Shown: in pieces, positions 17,143-25,459 of the stretch
Position numbering within the stretch: the first letter of the stretch is position 1
Layout of the letters: every line of letters begins with the position of its first letter
Origin: Aliiglaciecola lipolytica E3
Lineage (GTDB): Bacteria; Pseudomonadota; Gammaproteobacteria; Enterobacterales; Alteromonadaceae
Reading direction: 5' to 3'
Assembly (NCBI RefSeq): GCF_000314975.1
Contig: NZ_BAEN01000061.1
Coordinates: 1 to 59,302 of the forward strand
Length of the DNA stretch: 59,302 nt
The notes under the pieces: model-generated
What the model was told of the DNA's origin: nothing
Database searches by the model: none
What the model saw: the letters and a program-made list of their open reading frames with translations, nothing else
Position numbers and translations under genes: made by a program

Positions 17143-19145
17143 TTATTCGCCCCCAAAGTTAACAAGTCTCCTAGTTTATGAATTCCGAAACGATTCACGC
17201 CAGTAAGCTGATGGAGTTGCTCAAATGCCTGTTCAACCTCAAATTCGTTACTGAAATCTTTCATGCTCAATACTACCGAGACTTTTTCGTGAGGAATAAT
17301 CGAGACAATCTTATTTGTACGTCTCGCCAAGGTATCGATTTTAGTTGAGCCATAATTCATTACGTAAACGAGTTGCACCAATGGCACTAATTGCTGATAG
17401 GTTTCAGGCTCCCAATGAAATGGGACGGCGACACTTATGAATTGATCAGGCGAAGCCTTGCGAATAGCTTTCAACATTTGTATATAGTCGTTTTGATATT
17501 GTTTTTTTTTGTTGTGATAGTCATCTAAAGCTTGAGGCTCGATATCAAGATGAATTCGATTTGATATACCAGATGCAATTGCTACACGCTGGGCTGCGTC
17601 TTGCCATTTATCTTCATTCACCCATGAGTTATCACCGACAATAAAGTCAATGCTAATATTATTCGTTTGACTTAAATCAATAATTTCTTTTTGCTTAACC
17701 AAATCCCCTTGTTTTCCAATCGATAAAATTAAATTATTAATTCCTTTTGTTTTGGCAATCAAAAATAGTTGTTCAGGAGAAAGTTCATTTATACTGGATG
17801 ACCAAACGTAAAGGCTTCGTTGAAATTCTCTCGACCGATAATTTGGTTTTGAAATATCGGACACTTTGACTAATTCAGGACTGTAGGCCTCTCCAGATAT
17901 CAAAAACACTTGATTAACCCGTTGATACAAGGATTTTTTAGCTTCTACTAGCTCAATAGCTGCATTTAAATAGGTATTTAATCTTGCGATAACGGCGGAA
18001 ATATTCAGTTCGTCACCAGACATTTTTCGAGCGAATACTCGACGCATTCTTTCTTTACTGCGAAGATATCGATATTGTTGAGTTAACGTACGCTCTTTTT
18101 GTTCTCTAAAGCTTTCATAAGCACCTCGAACCCTTGTAATTCTCTCCCATGCCCTGAATGAACCTTCTTGTTCCAACCGTTGCAAACGGTGAAAATTACT
18201 AGGCTCATCAGCAGCAACTAATGGTATGGAAAAGCGCACTCCAGCAACTAGATCGTCACGGTTAGACGATAAAATATCAAACTCTTTTCTAAGAAAAACA
18301 CGTAGCCTAGATCCGTACTCGTATGGATTAGTATCTGATAGGGCTTCTTTTTCAAGATTAAGTAATTCGTTGTATTGACTATCCTTTTCAATATTACTAA
18401 GAATTTTAGCTATATGAACGTCTATGATGGGTGGGTTCTTAATCGTAAAAGCATACTCTGAACTACCATGTAAGGTATAAAGATATTCAAGTTTTTGTCT
18501 TATGTTAACTAGCTCTTCTTCTGAAATTAATAGGTCATCAAAATAACTAGCACCAGTTAAGTAAGCCTTTCGTTCAATCGGATAAACGGCCTCTAAGAGC
18601 TCTAGTTTGTTGTTACCTAAATAACTTTCAAGACCAACAAACATATTATCAATATGGTAACTACGGCACTGGTAATCTCGTTGTTTTCGATCTAAATCTG
18701 CAGCTATCTCCTTAAGTGCAGCCTTACGTCGCAAATCTTTAGCTTTGAATTCAAACTCTTTGTATCCATTTCGCAAAACATCCCAAGACAATTCAAGGTA
18801 GGTTGTTCCCTCTTGATCAAAATCACTGGATTCAATATCCCCTGATGTAAGCCCTCCTCTCAATTCCAATCCATAATTGTTGTCCCAATATTCAGCTTCT
18901 TCCATCAGTTCCTCATATTGTGAATCTGAATTGATCGAAGCTGGACACCTTTTCCCCAATATTTCGTTTACAGAAAACAGTGTAACAGGGGCTTCGAGCT
19001 CATTCTCCGTTTTAGAATAGAGTTTTTGAACCATTTCCCAAAGTTCAACATCAGTTTTCTCTTGCGCATTTATACCTAATGGAAAAGAAGCCAAAAGCAC
19101 AAAATAAGAAAAATAGAATAATAAATTCAGATATTTAAGTGTCAT
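17139..19145 (-). CDS. TolC-like outer-membrane channel fused to a TIM-barrel hydrolase-like domain
   Basis: A 668-residue secreted protein with a signal peptide (cut near INAQ, residue 28). Residues about 60-425 are long amphipathic helices interrupted by strand-like segments such as TTYLELSWDVLRNGYKEFEF and DDLVAGVRFSIPL, as in outer-membrane efflux proteins, but with a divergent sequence. Residues about 435-668 look like a TIM barrel with HLDIEP (D534, E536) and VMNYGS, a pattern seen in GH18-like and related hydrolases. It is the first gene of the operon. A hydrolase built into the exit channel would parallel AlgL, PelA or BcsZ, which are separate proteins in known systems. The TolC call is a fold-level inference. 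Confidence 0.7.
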   Translation of the reverse strand: MTLKYLNLLFYFSYFVLLASFPLGINAQEKTDVELWEMVQKLYSKTENELEAPVTLFSVNEILGKRCPASINSDSQYEELMEEAEYWDNNYGLELRGGLTSGDIESSDFDQEGTTYLELSWDVLRNGYKEFEFKAKDLRRKAALKEIAADLDRKQRDYQCRSYHIDNMFVGLESYLGNNKLELLEAVYPIERKAYLTGASYFDDLLISEEELVNIRQKLEYLYTLHGSSEYAFTIKNPPIIDVHIAKILSNIEKDSQYNELLNLEKEALSDTNPYEYGSRLRVFLRKEFDILSSNRDDLVAGVRFSIPLVAADEPSNFHRLQRLEQEGSFRAWERITRVRGAYESFREQKERTLTQQYRYLRSKERMRRVFARKMSGDELNISAVIARLNTYLNAAIELVEAKKSLYQRVNQVFLISGEAYSPELVKVSDISKPNYRSREFQRSLYVWSSSINELSPEQLFLIAKTKGINNLILSIGKQGDLVKQKEIIDLSQTNNISIDFIVGDNSWVNEDKWQDAAQRVAIASGISNRIHLDIEPQALDDYHNKKKQYQNDYIQMLKAIRKASPDQFISVAVPFHWEPETYQQLVPLVQLVYVMNYGSTKIDTLARRTNKIVSIIPHEKVSVVLSMKDFSNEFEVEQAFEQLHQLTGVNRFGIHKLGDLLTLGANK

Positions 19146-19374
19146 AAAGTGAAAAGTGTCTAATTTAGAGGGTTAGCAGTGATAATTATATAAAATGACT
19201 AAAATGTCATTAGTTTTGGTCGATATTAATACAATTAGTAAATATTATTATGCGAATCACGTATAAAACCCCATACCAATAAGAGAATTATTATACTCTA
19301 ACTGGGTGGATTTCTTTGTTTTAGCTTGAAAAACAATCTATTATAGCGTTCTTAAAAATCGAGGAGATATGATT
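19146..19374. promoter_or_regulatory. Divergent control region of EPS operon and PEP-CTERM-like gene
   Basis: An AT-rich region of about 225 bp. It holds the imperfect inverted repeat AATGAC-n6-GTCATT near 19194 and a hairpin AGAGaattattataCTCT near 19282. No promoter can be called with certainty. Confidence 0.45.
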
Positions 19375-20223
19375 GTGCAGATTCGTCAAACAATAATAGC
19401 TAGTCTATTTGTATCATTTGGAGTTAGTGCTACGCCAACGCTAGTTGATACATCTCAGTGGCAAGCTGATGAGTCACCTTCAACATCACGTTTAAGCAAA
19501 AATGATGTGTGGGTTGGACTAGAGTCAAACGCTCCCCGAAAAAACGGTAATTCTTCAGGTTCGTTGATTAGCGATTTTGTTAGTATTGGCGACTTCGTGT
19601 TTAGTGGCTCAATGACGCCTACTTTCGCCAACAACCTTAGTTGCGAAGCTGAAAACACATGCAACGATAACGACATTTTAGGAATTGTTTTTGGTTGGCA
19701 AGATTCATCGAACCATTATCGTCTTGGATTTTCCCAAGGTGACAATTCAACTGCGCAAGCTGTATCGGATATAACTGGTAGAAATGGCCTATTTTTAATT
19801 CGTGAAGTTAACGGAAGCAGCAGCACATTGGCGCATTGGAGTAACGTATTCTGGCAAGACGAACAAACCTATAACTTCAGTGTTGGTAGATTAGGAGACG
19901 AAATATCCTTCAGCTTGAATGGTATGGGTCTAGACACTGCACAAAACCAGTCTGGAGCGTTGCCAAGTGATAGCGTATTCCAAACTCAAAATGCAGGAAT
20001 GACAGCCGTCGATATTAGCTACAATTTGCTGGATAGCACGTTTCTAGGTGGTAGAGTTGGTGTATATACTGAAAGTCAGACAGCAATTTTTAGTGGGCTA
20101 ACGTTTGATAACTTAATCAAAGTGTCTGCACCGCCTGTTTTTGCTACTGCACTTATTGCGTTAATTTGGAGTGTACGTCGTAAAAATAAAAAATTAACCG
20201 CGCAAACTATGGCGATTAGTTAA
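19375..20223 (+). CDS. PEP-CTERM-like secreted protein with LamG/thrombospondin-C-like domain
   Basis: A 282-residue protein with an N-terminal signal peptide (VSFGVSA). The middle (about 60-235) has lectin-like strands: LGIVFGWQDSSNHYRLGFSQ resembles the thrombospondin C-terminal/laminin-G-like fold. The C terminus is SAPPVFATALIALIWSVRRK: a short motif, a membrane helix and a basic tail, as in exosortase substrates of Alteromonadales, with PEP replaced by APP. GAGGAG lies 8 nt before GTG 19375 but only 2 nt before ATG 19369, so I prefer GTG. It is divergent to the synthase operon and may bind or anchor its polysaccharide (inference). Confidence 0.7.
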   Translation: MQIRQTIIASLFVSFGVSATPTLVDTSQWQADESPSTSRLSKNDVWVGLESNAPRKNGNSSGSLISDFVSIGDFVFSGSMTPTFANNLSCEAENTCNDNDILGIVFGWQDSSNHYRLGFSQGDNSTAQAVSDITGRNGLFLIREVNGSSSTLAHWSNVFWQDEQTYNFSVGRLGDEISFSLNGMGLDTAQNQSGALPSDSVFQTQNAGMTAVDISYNLLDSTFLGGRVGVYTESQTAIFSGLTFDNLIKVSAPPVFATALIALIWSVRRKNKKLTAQTMAIS

Positions 20224-20261
20224 CGACTTAAACCGCGAAATCGTATTTTTAGAAATTGAAT

Positions 20262-20296
20262 GGCCCAATTACATTTAAAATGAATTGGGCCTTTTT
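20262..20296 (+). terminator. Rho-independent terminator
   Basis: Stem GGCCCAATT/AATTGGGCC with a 12-nt loop, then TTTTT. It ends the PEP-CTERM-like gene and may also serve the convergent thioesterase gene. Confidence 0.85.
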
Positions 20297-20306
20297 AGTT
20301 GAGGCT

Positions 20307-20786
20307 TTATTTCCATCCCAACATTTGCTCATAATGCTTATCAAGCTTTTTAGCGAAATCTTTACCGCTGATAGCTACTTTTTCTAATAATTCATCTTCG
20401 GTGTTTTGCGGCTCGTATTTTGGCACTTCAACAGGCGTTCCAGATTCATCTATTGCCATAAAGGTGATAAAACAACGGTTGGTATCCACTATTTCATCTT
20501 CTTTCGGATCGGAAGCTCGGACCACAACGTAAATGTGCATACTAGTTCTACCCGTATGCACGATCCGCGCATTTATCGTCACCATTTGGCCAACAAGTAT
20601 CGGACGAATAAAGCGAATAGCATTTGCCGATACAGTAACACAATAGTGTTTACTCCACTGAGCTGCGCAGGCATAAGATGCTTGGTCTATCCACTTCATC
20701 ACCATGCCTCCATGGACCTTGCCACCAAAATTAACGTCTGTCGGCTCTGCTAAAAAGCGAAACTCAGTCTGGCTATTTTTAATCAT
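20307..20786 (-). CDS. Hotdog-fold acyl-CoA thioesterase
   Basis: A 159-residue single-hotdog protein. VNFGGKVHGGMVMKWIDQAS is the catalytic-loop and central-helix region of the YciA/ACOT (BFIT-like) thioesterases, and SANAIRFIRPILVGQ and HTGRTSMHIYVVV are conserved strands. The family hydrolyses acyl-CoA thioesters to free acid and CoA in the cytoplasm, usually as a hexamer. The start is the ATG at 20786, with AAGG about 8 nt upstream; the longer frame opens at a TTG. A perfect palindrome lies 22 bp upstream and may be an operator. No operon partner is seen. Confidence 0.9.
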   Translation of the reverse strand: MIKNSQTEFRFLAEPTDVNFGGKVHGGMVMKWIDQASYACAAQWSKHYCVTVSANAIRFIRPILVGQMVTINARIVHTGRTSMHIYVVVRASDPKEDEIVDTNRCFITFMAIDESGTPVEVPKYEPQNTEDELLEKVAISGKDFAKKLDKHYEQMLGWK

Positions 20787-20807
20787 TATCAAAGCCTTGT
20801 ATTTCAA

Positions 20808-20823
20808 ATAGTTAAATAACTAT
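20808..20823. promoter_or_regulatory. Palindrome upstream of thioesterase gene
   Basis: ATAGTTA-AA-TAACTAT: 7-bp arms with a 2-bp centre, 22 bp before the start codon. It could be an operator or just AT-rich promoter sequence. Confidence 0.3.
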
Positions 20824-20929
20824 ACTGGATATATCAAAAATTAATCAATTTAATTTTCATCGCCTCTCCACACATTGATACGGCATATCGTCATTATTTT
20901 TAGATAAAGTGCGATTAAAGGAAGATAAA

Positions 20930-21808
20930 ATGACAACCCTCCATATTACCAATGGTGATTGTGCAATTAGCCTACTTCGGGAAGCTGGAATACAAGGAGA
21001 CTTTCTCCCTTGGCGCGATATTCTGCATATGGGGCCGGTGCCTGCTAACTATTCGCTTTCGGCTTTATCCGACATTAGAGCAGCTTTTATTAGTTCGTTG
21101 GGATGGGGAGAATTAGAACAGATTAAAGCGGATTTTGTAGAAAGAGATTATAAATTGAATCAGGCGAGAGAATATGCGCAAATCGTTTTCTGGTTCGAGC
21201 ACGATTTGTATGATCAGTTACAAATTTTACAGTTATTCGACTGGTTAGCAGATAACCCCAAAGTAGCAAGTAAGTCCTTTTTGATTAATCCTAACAAGCA
21301 TATTACTCACCATTGTGTATCTGAAATCACAAGCTTGTATGACTCTCGAAAACCCGTTGAAACTATGCAGCTGCAATTAGCTCAAAAAGCTTGGCAAGCA
21401 TATAGATTGCCTAATCTCGATAGCTGGCAGCAGATGACGAACCAAGATACCAGCGCGTTACCCCATTTACGTGAGGCGATAATACGTAGTTTACACGAAT
21501 TACCCGCTTCGACCTCGGGCTGCACACAAACCGAAACATTAATTTTGACGTTGGTTGCATCTGGCATCAATGAAAAAACATTGCTATTTCAACAATATTG
21601 TAAGTGCGAAAAAGCGCCGTTTCATGGTGACTCAGGGTTTTACTGGTATTTGCAACAAATGAGTAATGATCAACCCGCACTCATAGACAATCTAGACGAC
21701 AAATTATCACTAACAGAGATGGGAAAACTCGTTCTACTGGGTAAACAAAAATGGCAGCGTCGCTACCAAGCTCAACATTGGCTTGGTGGTTACTGTATTT
21801 CAAAGTAA
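20930..21808 (+). CDS. DUF1835 domain protein of unknown function
   Basis: A 292-residue soluble protein. The N terminus TLHITNGDCAISLLREAG, followed by WRDILHMGPVP, is the DUF1835 signature (H-x-x-x-G-D). FWFEHDLYDQLQIL is also conserved in the family, and the last 90 residues have a winged-helix feel (LSLTEMGKLVL). No catalytic role is established for this family. The start is the ATG at 20930 after GGAAG, not the GTG 21 nt upstream. It stands alone, 93 bp before the DUF1456 gene on the same strand. Confidence 0.75.
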   Translation: MTTLHITNGDCAISLLREAGIQGDFLPWRDILHMGPVPANYSLSALSDIRAAFISSLGWGELEQIKADFVERDYKLNQAREYAQIVFWFEHDLYDQLQILQLFDWLADNPKVASKSFLINPNKHITHHCVSEITSLYDSRKPVETMQLQLAQKAWQAYRLPNLDSWQQMTNQDTSALPHLREAIIRSLHELPASTSGCTQTETLILTLVASGINEKTLLFQQYCKCEKAPFHGDSGFYWYLQQMSNDQPALIDNLDDKLSLTEMGKLVLLGKQKWQRRYQAQHWLGGYCISK

Positions 21809-21901
21809 GCATTATACAAACGAGAAGGAACAGGTGGGATAGGATGTTTATTTTTCGGTTTCAGGTAGAATACGCTAAATATTTACTTTTTGGCCTTACA
21901 T

Positions 21902-22507
21902 ATGAATCACAACGACATTTTACGACGTCTTCGCTATGCACTTAGGTTAGATGATACTGCGACTATTGCTATTTTCGGCTTAGTCGATTACGACATGGAA
22001 AAAGATTACCTATCAATGCTCATGAAAAAAGAAGATGAGCCTGGCTTTATGTTGTGTCGTGATAAAATACTAAGCTTGTTTTTAGACGCGCTTATTATTC
22101 AAAAGCGCGGTAAGCAGGAAGGTGCTGAGCCTGTGGTTTTAAAAGGTAGCGAGCGCCTAACTAACAACGATATATTGCGTAAGATTCGTATAGCAATGAG
22201 TTATCGTGACGACGATATGTTAGCTATTCTAAAGCTAGCTAATTTTCGTTTAAGCAAGGGCGAGCTTAACGCTTTCTTCCGTAAGCCTGAACATAGAAAT
22301 TATAAAGAATGCGGTGACCAAGTTGTTCGAAACCTTTTAAAAGGTATGGTGGTCAAATATCGCCCAGATAGTGCAAAAACGACTATCATGCCTGTTACTA
22401 AAGCCCCTAAACCGCGCAAACCTGCGCAAAAGCCAGTAAAAAAACCACAACCAGCGCCTGCAAATGAAGAAACAAATTCTGTTTGGGGAAAGGTAAAGCC
22501 GAAGTGA
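21902..22507 (+). CDS. DUF1456 (YehS-like) protein with Lys/Pro-rich tail
   Basis: A 201-residue protein with two copies of the DUF1456 unit. NNDILRKIRIAMSYRDDDML near residue 90 mirrors NHNDILRRLRYALRLDD at the N terminus. The last 45 residues are an added Lys/Pro/Ala-rich tail (KPRKPAQKPVKKPQPAP), probably disordered. The function is unknown; E. coli YehS has the same core without the tail. The ATG at 21902 is preferred over a TTG four codons earlier. Its stop overlaps the deformylase start (GTGA), so the two are co-translated. Confidence 0.85.
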   Translation: MNHNDILRRLRYALRLDDTATIAIFGLVDYDMEKDYLSMLMKKEDEPGFMLCRDKILSLFLDALIIQKRGKQEGAEPVVLKGSERLTNNDILRKIRIAMSYRDDDMLAILKLANFRLSKGELNAFFRKPEHRNYKECGDQVVRNLLKGMVVKYRPDSAKTTIMPVTKAPKPRKPAQKPVKKPQPAPANEETNSVWGKVKPK

Positions 22508-23022
22508 AAATAGCTCAGGTTGGTGAATCAATTTTAAAAACGCCGGCGATTAGTGTTTCCCCTACTGACTTGCTGACAGAAGAATTAGCACACTTTTTAA
22601 AGGCATTAAAACAAACTATGTTAGACGCCAGTGGGATTGGAATTGCTGCTCCGCAAGTATTTGATCCCCGAGCAATTATGATTATCGCATCTCGCCCAAA
22701 TGCGCGATATCCAGACGCACCTTTGATGGAGCCTTTGGTATTGATAAATCCTAAAGTAATTGCTAGCAGCGATACACAGGTGAAGGATTGGGAAGGATGC
22801 CTGTCTGTTCCTGGTTTACGAGGCAGGGTAAAACGCTTCGAATGGATCGAAATTGAGTATATGGCAGAGAACGGCGATATAATTAAACGTTTATTTGATG
22901 GTTTTGTCGCGCGAATTTTTCAACACGAATTCGACCACTTAATCGGTAAAACATGGCTCGACCACATTGAATCTGCAGACGATGTGATGGCGAATGAAGT
23001 GTGGCAAAAAAAATACTGTTAA
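22504..23022 (+). CDS. def: Peptide deformylase (secondary, def-like)
   Basis: A 172-residue metalloenzyme that removes the formyl group from the N-terminal Met of new proteins. All three motifs are present: GIGIAAPQ (44-51), EGCLS with metal ligand C99, and HEFDH with H141, E142 and H145. The start is GTG 22504, overlapping the DUF1456 stop by 4 bp; the longer frame's TTG would put an unlikely MGKGKAEV in front of the conserved KIAQVGESIL start. It is not next to fmt, so it is probably a paralogue of the main def gene. The repeat array begins 30 bp downstream. Confidence 0.92.
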   Translation: MKIAQVGESILKTPAISVSPTDLLTEELAHFLKALKQTMLDASGIGIAAPQVFDPRAIMIIASRPNARYPDAPLMEPLVLINPKVIASSDTQVKDWEGCLSVPGLRGRVKRFEWIEIEYMAENGDIIKRLFDGFVARIFQHEFDHLIGKTWLDHIESADDVMANEVWQKKYC

Positions 23023-23052
23023 GAGCTTCCAACTGATTTGTTTAACTTGCCA

Positions 23053-23559
23053 CACGGTATTAATACCTACTCCCCTGTAGCAGGGACTTCAGTCCCTGTA
23101 AGCTGTATTGACCTTTTCCACGGGATAAATCCCGTGCTACATACCTGTAATTTAACCCCTCGGAATTAATGCCTACTCCGCTGTAGCAGGGACTTCAGTC
23201 CCTGTAAGCTGTATTGACCTACGGGGTAAATCCCGTGCTACATACCTGTATTTTAACCACACAGAATTAATGCTTACTTCCTTGTAGCAGGGACTTCAGT
23301 CCCTGTAAGCTGTATTGACCTTTTCCACGAGATAAATCCCATGCTACATACCTGTAATTTAACCCCACGGAATTAATGCTTACTTCCTTGTAGCAGGGAC
23401 TTTAGTCCCTGTAAGCTGTATTGACTTTTCCACGGGATAAATCCCGTGCTACATACCTGTGATTTAACCCCACGGAATTAATACCTAAACCCTGTAGCAG
23501 GGACTTTAGTCCCTGTAAAGCTGTATTGGCTTTTTCCACGAGATAAATCCCGTGCTACA
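23053..23559. repeat. Five-copy tandem array of paired hairpins (REP/BIME-like)
   Basis: TGTAGCAGGGACT begins at 23076, 23182, 23283, 23389 and 23493, giving periods of 106, 101, 106 and 104 bp. Each unit holds one hairpin CAGGGACT-TC/TT-AGTCCCTG and, about 30 bp on, a second, CACGGGAT-AA-ATCCCGTG (some copies have one changed base). The second hairpin, read on the minus strand, starts TGTAGCACGGGAT, nearly the same as the first, so each unit is an inverted pair bounded by TGTAGCA and TGCTACA. Linkers such as GTAAGCTGTATTGACC are conserved. The array fills the gap between convergent def and tuf. Confidence 0.9.
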
Positions 23560-23572
23560 GACGTCGGAAAAC

Positions 23573-23595
23573 AAAAAAGCCGCTCAATGAGCGGC
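23573..23595 (-). terminator. Rho-independent terminator of tuf
   Basis: On the minus strand, stem GCCGCTC/GAGCGGC with a 3-nt loop is followed by six T. It lies 31 bp past the tuf stop codon. Confidence 0.9.
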
Positions 23596-23625
23596 TTTCT
23601 TAATCTTGTGTAACTGACTTCGCAA

Positions 23626-24810
23626 TTAAGCGATGATTTTCGCTACAACACCTGCACCAACAGTACGGCCACCTTCACGGATTGCGAAGCGTAAACCTTC
23701 GTCCATCGCGATTGGGTTGATTAGCTCAACTTTGAATTTCAAGTTGTCGCCTGGCATTACCATTTCTACACCTTCTGGTAATTCTACTGCACCAGTGATG
23801 TCGGTTGTACGGAAGTAAAACTGTGGACGATAGCCTTTGAAGAATGGAGTATGACGGCCACCTTCATCTTTAGACAATACATACACTTCTGCTTCAAACT
23901 GAGTGTGAGGAGTGATTGAACCAGGCTTAGCCAATACTTGACCACGCTCTACGTCATCACGCTTAGTACCACGTAGTAGTACACCAACGTTCTCACCTGC
24001 ACGACCTTCGTCAAGCAACTTACGGAACATCTCTACACCAGTACAAGTTGTTTTCGTTGTATCTTTGATACCTACGATCTCAACTTCTTCACCTACTTTG
24101 ATGATACCTTGCTCTACACGACCGGTTACTACTGTTCCACGACCTGAGATTGAGAATACATCTTCAATTGGCAAAATGAACGGCTTATCAATTGCACGCT
24201 CTGGCTCTGGGATGTAGCTATCAAGTGCTTCTGCAAGCTCAATGATTTTGGCTTCCCATGCTTCATCACCTTCCAACGCTTTTAGCGCTGAACCTTGAAT
24301 TACTGGCAAGTCGTCACCTGGGAATTCGTATTCAGTTAGAAGTTCACGTACTTCCATTTCTACCAATTCCAACAACTCTTCGTCGTCAACCATGTCACAT
24401 TTGTTCATGAATACGATCATGTAAGGAATACCAACTTGGCGACCCAACAAGATGTGCTCACGTGTTTGAGGCATAGGACCGTCTGTTGCCGCAACAACTA
24501 GGATACCACCGTCCATTTGCGCAGCACCGGTGATCATGTTTTTAACATAATCCGCGTGTCCTGGGCAATCTACGTGTGCGTAGTGACGCTTAGGCGTGTC
24601 ATACTCAACGTGTGAAGTTGAGATAGTGATACCACGCTCACGCTCTTCTGGAGCGTTATCAATTTGATCAAACGCCGATGCTGCACCACCATAGGTCTTT
24701 GCTAGAACTGTAGTGATTGCCGCTGTTAGCGTCGTTTTACCATGGTCAACGTGGCCAATTGTACCGACGTTTACGTGGGGTTTCGTACGTTCAAACTTTT
24801 CTTTTGCCAT
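23626..24810 (-). CDS. tuf: Elongation factor Tu
   Basis: A 394-residue GTPase that brings aminoacyl-tRNA to the ribosome, full length for the family. Visible motifs are G1 GHVDHGKT, G3 DCPGH, G4 NKCD and the switch segment around ERERGITI. Domain 2 ([14 protein letters not shown]) and domain 3 are intact. It is the last gene of the tRNA-tuf unit and ends at its own terminator. In E. coli tufB the next genes are secE and nusG; here the repeat array and a convergent gene follow, so synteny breaks. A second tuf copy elsewhere is likely. Confidence 0.99.
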   Translation of the reverse strand: MAKEKFERTKPHVNVGTIGHVDHGKTTLTAAITTVLAKTYGGAASAFDQIDNAPEERERGITISTSHVEYDTPKRHYAHVDCPGHADYVKNMITGAAQMDGGILVVAATDGPMPQTREHILLGRQVGIPYMIVFMNKCDMVDDEELLELVEMEVRELLTEYEFPGDDLPVIQGSALKALEGDEAWEAKIIELAEALDSYIPEPERAIDKPFILPIEDVFSISGRGTVVTGRVEQGIIKVGEEVEIVGIKDTTKTTCTGVEMFRKLLDEGRAGENVGVLLRGTKRDDVERGQVLAKPGSITPHTQFEAEVYVLSKDEGGRHTPFFKGYRPQFYFRTTDITGAVELPEGVEMVMPGDNLKFKVELINPIAMDEGLRFAIREGGRTVGAGVVAKIIA

Positions 24811-24869
24811 CTTAAATTTTTCCTAGCAAAGTAATTAAAAAAAACCTTTTCAATGAGTTGAGGGAGAAC

Positions 24870-24945
24870 TGGTGCTGATAGGCAGATTCGAACTGCCGAC
24901 CTCACCCTTACCAAGGGTGCGCTCTACCAACTGAGCCATATCAGC
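24870..24945 (-). tRNA. tRNA-Thr (GGT)
   Basis: 76 nt with encoded CCA. Acceptor GCTGATA/TATCAGC, anticodon GGT in loop TTGGTAA, and T-loop GTTCGAAT. Last of the four tRNAs before tuf, equivalent to E. coli thrT. Confidence 0.98.
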
Positions 24946-24952
24946 ACTAAAT

Positions 24953-25027
<75 letters not shown>

Positions 25028-25118
25028 GAACCTATTCTCTATCCACCTCGTTGAAAGTGGTGGCATGACAACAACGTCACACCATACGTCTGATAAACCT
25101 GCAGACGCACAGTAAAAA

Positions 25119-25203
25119 TGGTGGAGGGGGCAGGATTCGAACCTGCGAAGGCTGAGCCGGCAGATTTACAGTCTGCTCCCGTTGACCGCTTGGGTACCCC
25201 TCC
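25119..25203 (-). tRNA. tRNA-Tyr (GTA)
   Basis: 85 nt, with a long variable arm and encoded CCA. Acceptor GGAGGGG/CCCCTCC, anticodon GTA in loop CTGTAAA. Equivalent to tyrU. Confidence 0.98.
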
Positions 25204-25210
25204 AGATTGA

Positions 25211-25286
<76 letters not shown>

Positions 25287-25306
25287 ACTGCATCAAGTGG
25301 GTGCGC

Positions 25307-25335
25307 ATTCTAGAGTAATGATCCCAAGGGTGCAA
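25307..25335 (-). promoter_or_regulatory. Sigma-70 promoter of the tRNA-tuf operon
   Basis: On the minus strand: -35 TTGCAC, a 17-bp spacer, -10 TAGAAT, then a GCGC discriminator typical of stringently controlled stable-RNA promoters. The -10 ends 20 nt before the first tRNA. The sequence upstream (25336-25459) is AT-rich and could act as an UP element; I see no gene there. Confidence 0.85.
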
Positions 25336-25459
25336 GAGTATAAATCCAAAAAACACCGAAAAAATGCGGATTTATTTGATTTAGCTGTTTAGTTGCTTAA
25401 AAAACCAACTGAAGCGGTGATTTCTCCCAGTTTTCGTTATGATTTTTACGCGTTTTATA

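Noticed and set aside
13431..19145. A drug-efflux or type I protein-secretion operon
   Set aside because: The adaptor and TolC-like protein would fit, but there is no RND pump or ABC transporter; the inner-membrane partner is a GT2 synthase.
23053..23559. CRISPR array
   Set aside because: Whole units of about 104 bp are repeated, including the sequence between hairpins; there are no unique spacers of constant size and no cas genes.
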